Of a stretch of DNA of 64,000 nucleotides, positions 59,399 through 64,000 are shown piece after piece. Positions within the stretch are counted from its first letter, which is position 1; every line of letters begins with the position of its first letter. The stretch lies in the NCBI RefSeq assembly GCF_017676365.1, contig NZ_JADKMA010000004.1, positions 1-64,000 of the forward strand, read 5' to 3'. The position numbers and the translations under genes were made by a program. The notes beneath the pieces are model-generated. The model saw only the letters and a list, made by a program, of their open reading frames with translations, made no database searches and had not been told where the DNA came from. Origin of the DNA: Streptomyces oryzae. GTDB lineage: Bacteria > Actinomycetota > Actinomycetes > Streptomycetales > Streptomycetaceae.

Positions 59399-61477
59399 TC
59401 AGGCGTCCGGGTCCTCCGTTCCGGCGGTCTCGGCGGCCCTGGCGGCCTCGGCCGCGCGGGCGGCTTCGGTCAGCAGGGTGCGCAGGCGTGTCGTCCGTTC
59501 CTGGCCGACGGCGGAGGCCACCGCGCGGGGGAGTGCGTCGCCCGCTCCGTGTACGACCGACAGATGGCGCTCGGCACGGCTGAAGGCGGTGTAGACCCAC
59601 TCGCGGGTGAGCGCTCCCGTGGCGTCCCCCGGCAGCACCACGACGGCGGCGGGCCAGCGGATGCCCGCTGCCTGATGGGCCGTCACCGCCCAGCCGTGGC
59701 GCACCGTTTCCTGGACCCGCTCGGGCGGCACCGTCACACTGCGGCCCGCACAGGCCAGATGGAGGCCGCGGTCGTCGGCGTCGGCGACGGTGCCGACGCT
59801 CGTGCGGCCGGGGGCGGGGGAGTAGGCGACCCGGTCACCGGCGTCGAAGCCGCCGAAGCGGCCCGGGCCGGGGTTGAGCCGTTCCTTGAGGGCGGCGTTC
59901 AGCGCGCGCGTTCCGGCGGCGCCGCCGTGGCCCGGAGTGATCACCTGGGTCTCGGCGGAGGGGATCGAGAGCGCACGCGGCACCGAGTCGGCGACGAGCT
60001 GCACCGTGCGGTGCACGGCCTCGCCCGGGTCGGCGACGGGGACGATCACCACTTCCTTGCCCGGCGCCGCCACCTGGTTCAGCTCACCGATGCCGATGCC
60101 CGAGACGAGCTCGCCCACCGGCCCCGGGTCCGGCGTACGCGAGGCGACGTGCGGGCAGAACTTGGCCGCCATCAGGTCCCGGAGGACCTGTCCCGGGCCT
60201 GCGGCGCCCAGTACGCCCGGGTCTCCGCTGAGCACCAGACGGGCCCCGTCGGGGAGGGACTCCAGCAGTGCGGCGGCCGTCTCGGCGTCGAGCTGCGGCG
60301 CGTCGCAGACGGCCAGCAGATCGACGGCGAGCGCTCCCTCCGCGTCCCGGCCCGGCCCTTCCGTATCCGCCAGCACCCCGGCGACGGTCGCGCTGCCCGT
60401 TTCCGCGCCGACGGCCTGCTCAGTGGCGGAGTCGGCGGAGCCTGCGGTGTCGACGGAGCCCGCGGTGTCGGCGGAGTGCGGGGGCTCCGTGAGGAGGCGG
60501 GCCATCCGGTCCCGGCTGTCATCCGTATGAGTGACGGCCCAGGCCCGCAGGCCGAGCCCGCGAGCGGCGGCGACCAGCGCGGCGACCTCGGCGCGGGACG
60601 CCTCCCCACCCGTATGGGTGACCAGCCCGCTGCCGGCCGCGGCACGGATGAGTTCCCGTGCGGAGGGTGAGGGAGCGCCCTCGGCCGCCGCGGCCCAGCC
60701 CTCGCCCTCACCGGCCTCAGCTCCCTCGCCTGCCGAGCTCGCCGAACCCGCGGAGCCGAAGGTGCTGGCGATGCGGGCCAGCCCGTCCGCCAGGCTCTCC
60801 TCCGCGAGTGCGTACCGGTCCAGGCCCACCAGGACGTTGACCGGGCGCTCCTCCTCGCCCTCGCTCCCGCTCTCCGTCATGGGGGAGGGGGCCGGGCCTG
60901 CGTCCAGCGCGTCCTCGAAGACCAGCACGGCTCCGGCGTCGACAGCCTCCCTTACGGCCTCGTCCGGGTCCGGCACCGCATGCTGGGCCAGGCCCTTGGC
61001 CAGCGCCTCCGGCGCAAGCGCGGTGTCACCCCGCAGCGCTGCCCGCTCCAGCAGCCGGACGACGAGCGCGACCGTGCGCCGCGGGTCACCGGGCCCCGCA
61101 TCGTCGCCCAGCAGGGTGCGTGCGAAGCCGTCGGCCTGCTCGGCGCGCACCTCGGGGACGGCGAGGAGCTGCCATGGGTCGGCGCGCAGCACTTCGGCCG
61201 CGCCCTCGCCGAGCGTCTCCACCACCCGCCGGGCCAGCGCTTCGGGCGCCCTGCCCTCGACCAGCAGGGCCCGCACCTCGTCAGGGACGGTGACCGGTCC
61301 GGCCCCGCGCCCCTGCCCGGCGCCGGCGGCAGCCCTGGCGTTCCGTCCCGGCCTGGCGGGCCTGGCGGGCCGCGACGGTGCGGGCGCCGGCTCGTTGAAG
61401 AAGGAGGCGGCGGAGCGTTCGCCGCTCTCCACCGCGCGGACGGCCGCGAGGAGTTCGGCTGCCTTGTCGTTGCTCAC
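59399..61477 (-). CDS. RecD2-like ATPase with degenerate Walker A
   Basis: A 692-residue protein whose order resembles RecD2-type SF1B helicases: N-terminal helical/HhH-like region (LARRVVETLGEGAAEVLRAD), ATPase region, and C-terminal UvrD-like segment AVTAHQAAGIRWPAAVVVLP and WVYTAFSRAERHLSVVHG. In place of the usual GGPGTGKT the sequence reads THTGGEASRAEVAAL, so the P-loop Lys is missing; the DExx position is VCDAPQLD and the Walker-type region LVLSGDPGVLG survives. It is likely inactive as a helicase, or repurposed. It is overlapped by the aldo/keto reductase gene (GTGA, 61474-61477). Confidence 0.75.
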   Translation of the reverse strand: MSNDKAAELLAAVRAVESGERSAASFFNEPAPAPSRPARPARPGRNARAAAGAGQGRGAGPVTVPDEVRALLVEGRAPEALARRVVETLGEGAAEVLRADPWQLLAVPEVRAEQADGFARTLLGDDAGPGDPRRTVALVVRLLERAALRGDTALAPEALAKGLAQHAVPDPDEAVREAVDAGAVLVFEDALDAGPAPSPMTESGSEGEEERPVNVLVGLDRYALAEESLADGLARIASTFGSAGSASSAGEGAEAGEGEGWAAAAEGAPSPSARELIRAAAGSGLVTHTGGEASRAEVAALVAAARGLGLRAWAVTHTDDSRDRMARLLTEPPHSADTAGSVDTAGSADSATEQAVGAETGSATVAGVLADTEGPGRDAEGALAVDLLAVCDAPQLDAETAAALLESLPDGARLVLSGDPGVLGAAGPGQVLRDLMAAKFCPHVASRTPDPGPVGELVSGIGIGELNQVAAPGKEVVIVPVADPGEAVHRTVQLVADSVPRALSIPSAETQVITPGHGGAAGTRALNAALKERLNPGPGRFGGFDAGDRVAYSPAPGRTSVGTVADADDRGLHLACAGRSVTVPPERVQETVRHGWAVTAHQAAGIRWPAAVVVLPGDATGALTREWVYTAFSRAERHLSVVHGAGDALPRAVASAVGQERTTRLRTLLTEAARAAEAARAAETAGTEDPDA

Positions 61478-62532
61478 AGCTCGCTCCAGTCATGGTCGGG
61501 ATAGCGGTGCACGGGGGCCGAGACATCGTCCAGCGCCGCGCGGATTTCGTCTGGAAGACTAAGGCCCTCCACTGACAGCGCCTCCGCGAGCTGCTCCGAT
61601 GTCCGTGCGCCGACGATCGGTGCCACCACCCCCGGGCGGTCGCGCACCCACGCCAGGGCCACCTGCAGCGGGGGCAGCGCCAGCCCGTCCGCCGCTATGG
61701 CGACGGCGTCCACGATCCGCCCCGCGGTCTCGTCCAGATACGGCTCGACGAAGGGTGCCAGCCGCTCGTCGGCGCCCCGCGATCCGGTCGGTGGCGGGCC
61801 CGGCTGCCGGTACTTTCCGGTGAGCACCCCGCGGCCCAGCGGGGAGGACGGCAGCAGCCCGACGCCCAGATCCCGCGCGGCGGGCAGCAACTCCCGCTCG
61901 ATGCCGCGCTGGAGGAGCGAGTACTCCATCTGGGTACTGGCCAGCGGGTGCCGTCCCCCCGGCGCCGCCAGCTGCCAGGTGCCCGCCTTGGCCAGCTGCC
62001 AGCCCGAGTAGTTGGACACCCCGGCGTACCGGGCACGCCCGCTGCTGACGGCGGTGTCCAGCGCCTGGAGCGTCTCCTCCAGCGGCGTATACGGGTCCCA
62101 GGCGTGCACCTGCCACAGGTCCACGTGGTCGGTGCCCAGCCGGTCGAGGGAGGCATCCAGCGCGGCGAGCAGGTGGCCGCGTGAGCAGTCGAAGCGGCGG
62201 TCGGGGTCGGGCACGCTGCCCGCCTTGGTGGCGACGACCAGGTCGCGGCGCGGTACGTAGTCGCGCATCAGCCGTCCCAGCAGATACTCCGCCTCGCCGT
62301 CGCCGTACACGTCGGCCGTGTCCACGAGCGTGCCGCCCGCTTCCCAGAACGCCTTGAGCTGCTCGGCGGCGTTCTGGAAGTGCTGGTCGTGCTGCTCGTA
62401 GCTCTCGTGCCGGCCGCTGTGCCCCGCGCGGTCGGCCGCGCCGCTCACGCCGCCGCCGCGCGCCCAGCTGAGTGTGCCCAGTCCGATCCGGGATACGCGC
62501 AGGCCAGTGCGGCCGAGGTGCCTTCGCTCCAT
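61474..62532 (-). CDS. Aldo/keto reductase
   Basis: A 352-residue NADP(H)-dependent reductase: N-terminal LRVSRIGLGTLSWARG, then the tetrad Asp/Tyr in DTADVYGDGE, Lys in VVATKAG and His in WQVHAWDP. Later SNYSGWQLAK, SSPLGRGVLTGKYR and PIVGARTSEQL are characteristic of YhdN-type members. It may reduce carbonyl metabolites; the substrate is unknown. The ATG start at 62532 is divergent from the LLM gene with a shared promoter region of about 80 bp. Confidence 0.9.
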   Translation of the reverse strand: MERRHLGRTGLRVSRIGLGTLSWARGGGVSGAADRAGHSGRHESYEQHDQHFQNAAEQLKAFWEAGGTLVDTADVYGDGEAEYLLGRLMRDYVPRRDLVVATKAGSVPDPDRRFDCSRGHLLAALDASLDRLGTDHVDLWQVHAWDPYTPLEETLQALDTAVSSGRARYAGVSNYSGWQLAKAGTWQLAAPGGRHPLASTQMEYSLLQRGIERELLPAARDLGVGLLPSSPLGRGVLTGKYRQPGPPPTGSRGADERLAPFVEPYLDETAGRIVDAVAIAADGLALPPLQVALAWVRDRPGVVAPIVGARTSEQLAEALSVEGLSLPDEIRAALDDVSAPVHRYPDHDWSEL

Positions 62533-62537
62533 GGGCG

Positions 62538-62566
62538 TTGAGCGTAGTTGTGGCAGGCGTTAGAGT
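62538..62566 (+). promoter_or_regulatory. Promoter for the LLM oxidoreductase
   Basis: TTGAGC (62538-62543), a 17-bp spacer and TAGAGT (62561-62566) give a good HrdB-type promoter, about 40 bases before the start codon region of the LLM gene. Confidence 0.6.
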
Positions 62567-62612
62567 CCGGGGGTCAGGGACATTACTGATCAGTAAGGGA
62601 AGTGGGTGCGGG

Positions 62613-63671
62613 ATGGGGATGCGACTGGGCATCAACCTCGGCTACTGGGGTGCCGGGATGGATGCGGACAACCTCGCCGTCGCACAGGAGGCCGACCGGC
62701 TCGGCTACGACGTGTGCTGGGCTGCCGAGGCGTACGGCTCCGACGCCGCGACCGTGCTCACCTGGGTGGCGGCCCACACCGAGCGGATCGACGTGGCCGC
62801 CGGGATCTTCCAGATCCCCGCCCGGACCCCCGCGATGACCGCCATGACGGCCGCCACCCTGGACTCCCTCTCCGGCGGCCGCTTCCGGCTCGGCCTCGGC
62901 GTCTCGGGACCCCAGGTGTCCGAGGGGTGGTACGGGGTGCAGTTCGACAAGCCGCTCGCCCGCACCCGCGAGTACGTCGAGATCATCCGCCGCGCCATGT
63001 CCCGTGAGCGGCTGTCCTACGAGGGGCAGCACTGGACGCTCCCGCTGCCCGGCGGCCCCGGCAAGCCGATCAAGCTGACCGTCCACCCGGAGCGCGAGGA
63101 GATCCCGCTCTACATCGCCGCCATCGGCCCCAAGAACCTGGAGCAGACCGGCGAGATCGCCAACGGTGTGCTGCTGGTCTTCTTCTCCCCGGAGCACGCC
63201 GAGGAGACCACCCTGCAGCACCTGCGCGCCGGCCGGGAGGCGGCGGGCAGGACCATGGAGGGCTTCGATGTGTGCCCCACCGTCCCGATGGCCGTCGGCG
63301 ACGACATCGACGCGCTCGCCGATCTCTTCCGCCCCTACACCGCGCTCTACGTAGGCGGCATGGGCAGCCGCAAGCAGAACTTCTACAACAAGCTGGCCCA
63401 GCGGATGGGCTACGAGAAGGAAGCCGCCGAGATCCAGGAGAAGTATCTGGCCGGCGACAAGGAGGGCGCCGCTGCCGCGATCCCGCGCGAACTGATCGAC
63501 TCCACCACTCTGATCGGCCCCGTCGAGCGGATCGCGGACCGGATGCGCGCCTACGCGGACGCCGGGGTGACGACCCTCTCGCTGTCCCCGGCCGGTTTCT
63601 CGCGGGATGAGCGGCTGGCCAGCCTGCGCGCCGGTGTGGAGGCCCTGGAGCGGGCGGGACTGGCTTCCTGA
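62613..63671 (+). CDS. LLM-class F420-dependent oxidoreductase
   Basis: A 352-residue TIM-barrel luciferase-like protein: LGINLGYWGAGMDADNL at the start, AEAYGSDAATVLTWVAAHTE, AGIFQIPARTP, and LSGGRFRLGLGVSGPQVSEG typical of F420-binding members. The final quarter has VGPVERIADRMRAYADAGV-like sequence. It uses F420 to reduce or oxidise unknown substrates. ATG 62613 is used; ATG 62619 is an alternative. A strong hairpin follows. Confidence 0.9.
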   Translation: MGMRLGINLGYWGAGMDADNLAVAQEADRLGYDVCWAAEAYGSDAATVLTWVAAHTERIDVAAGIFQIPARTPAMTAMTAATLDSLSGGRFRLGLGVSGPQVSEGWYGVQFDKPLARTREYVEIIRRAMSRERLSYEGQHWTLPLPGGPGKPIKLTVHPEREEIPLYIAAIGPKNLEQTGEIANGVLLVFFSPEHAEETTLQHLRAGREAAGRTMEGFDVCPTVPMAVGDDIDALADLFRPYTALYVGGMGSRKQNFYNKLAQRMGYEKEAAEIQEKYLAGDKEGAAAAIPRELIDSTTLIGPVERIADRMRAYADAGVTTLSLSPAGFSRDERLASLRAGVEALERAGLAS

Positions 63672-63709
63672 GGGTCGGGCGGTTCGAAGGGCCGGCCGGT
63701 CCTGCGAAA

Positions 63710-63735
63710 CGGGCGCCCTCCGCAGAGGGCGCCCG
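63710..63735 (+). terminator. Hairpin terminator after the LLM gene
   Basis: CGGGCGCCCTC and GAGGGCGCCCG form a perfect 11-bp stem around CGCA, 39 bases past the stop codon. Confidence 0.8.
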
Positions 63736-63992
63736 TAAGGCGTAAGGCGCGGCCCGCAAGGCGTAACGCGCCTGGGAAAGTCCGCGGCCGTGGTGGGGGC
63801 TCGGGGTCAACCCCGCCACGGCCGTCACGGAGCACAACGCGGCCCTGCCCTCCCGGTTACGCGGGCGGGCGGAACGGCTCCTGCGTTCGGCGCAGACCGG
63901 CTGCTCCCCTGTTGCCCGTTCTTCCGAGCGGCATTTGACTCGATCTCCTCGGGTGTCGTGCTGTTTCGGAACTGTGCACGGAGGTGGCAGTG
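63736..63992. other. Intergenic, no supported gene
   Basis: A 67-codon plus-strand frame at 63790-63993 lacks a family signature and a clear SD and is not called. The region probably holds the promoter of the gene starting at the window edge. Confidence 0.4.
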
Positions 63993-64000
63993 ATGCTCTC
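63993..64000 (+). CDS. Start of a gene cut by the window edge (tentative)
   Basis: GGAGG at 63980-63984 is followed 8 bases later by ATG 63993 (or GTG 63990). Only three codons remain in the window, so the call rests on the ribosome-binding site alone. Confidence 0.3.

Noticed and set aside
63790-63993. 67-codon plus-strand frame near the window end
   Set aside because: No SD, no family and biased composition; it more likely is a leader region.

Overview
The window is chromosomal DNA from a Streptomyces or close relative. The evidence is very high G+C with strong third-position bias, many GTG starts, a chpH/chpC-like chaplin pair, XRE-DUF5753 plus DUF397 regulators, RsbW-like ATP-binding proteins, a DUF5703 protein and an F420/LLM oxidoreductase. 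It is one accessory region between ordinary core genes, anchored on the 3' end of a tRNA-Leu(GAG) gene at 55217-55301 (minus strand).

Left part (1-8537): an adenosine deaminase, a truncated DUF5937-type regulator, a DinB-like protein, a frameshifted IS5-type transposase remnant, membrane proteins and lipoproteins, and a two-gene DUF6232-type cassette. It ends in the decayed C-terminus of a serine recombinase.

Middle part (about 8557-55211): a putative 46.7 kb integrative element. It is bounded by two identical 19-bp copies of the tRNA-Leu 3'-end sequence (8538-8556 and 55212-55230), with its serine recombinase (53463-55235) at the tRNA end. A second recombinase tail ends exactly at the left copy, which suggests two elements accreted in tandem at one tRNA. 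The cargo is a defence island: a T5orf172/GIY-YIG protein; a four-gene overlapping operon (SAM methyltransferase, HEPN/DUF4145-NACHT-FGE protein, cold-shock-like protein, C-terminally membrane-anchored protein); a TPR-AAA+ EccA/CbbX-like ATPase; a very large DEAD/DUF1998 helicase with a terminal nuclease-like region (DruE-like) overlapping a RelE-UvrD fusion; a T4-beta-family protein; an XRE/DUF397/anti-sigma trio; an AAA15 ATPase with a small RloB/DUF4276-like partner; a DISARM-like methylase (DrmMI-like) and SNF2 helicase (DrmD-like); a Ser/Thr kinase; and, divergently, a 512-aa unknown protein coupled to a PLD-fold protein (DrmC-like). The recombinase end carries regulators, a pRiA4b ORF-3-like protein and an 11-bp-period iteron array.

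Right part (55302-64000): core-type genes. These are an M20 metallopeptidase, the short and long chaplins, DUF5703, an acidic conserved protein, a RecD2-like protein that has lost its Walker A motif, an aldo/keto reductase and a divergent LLM/F420 oxidoreductase.

The most novel candidates are the NACHT-FGE operon (12787-17886) and the combination of DISARM-like and Druantia-like parts (19886-48440), in which methylase, SNF2 helicase, PLD protein and DUF1998 helicase are all present but split over several transcription units. All functional calls rest on motif recognition by eye; no database search was run.
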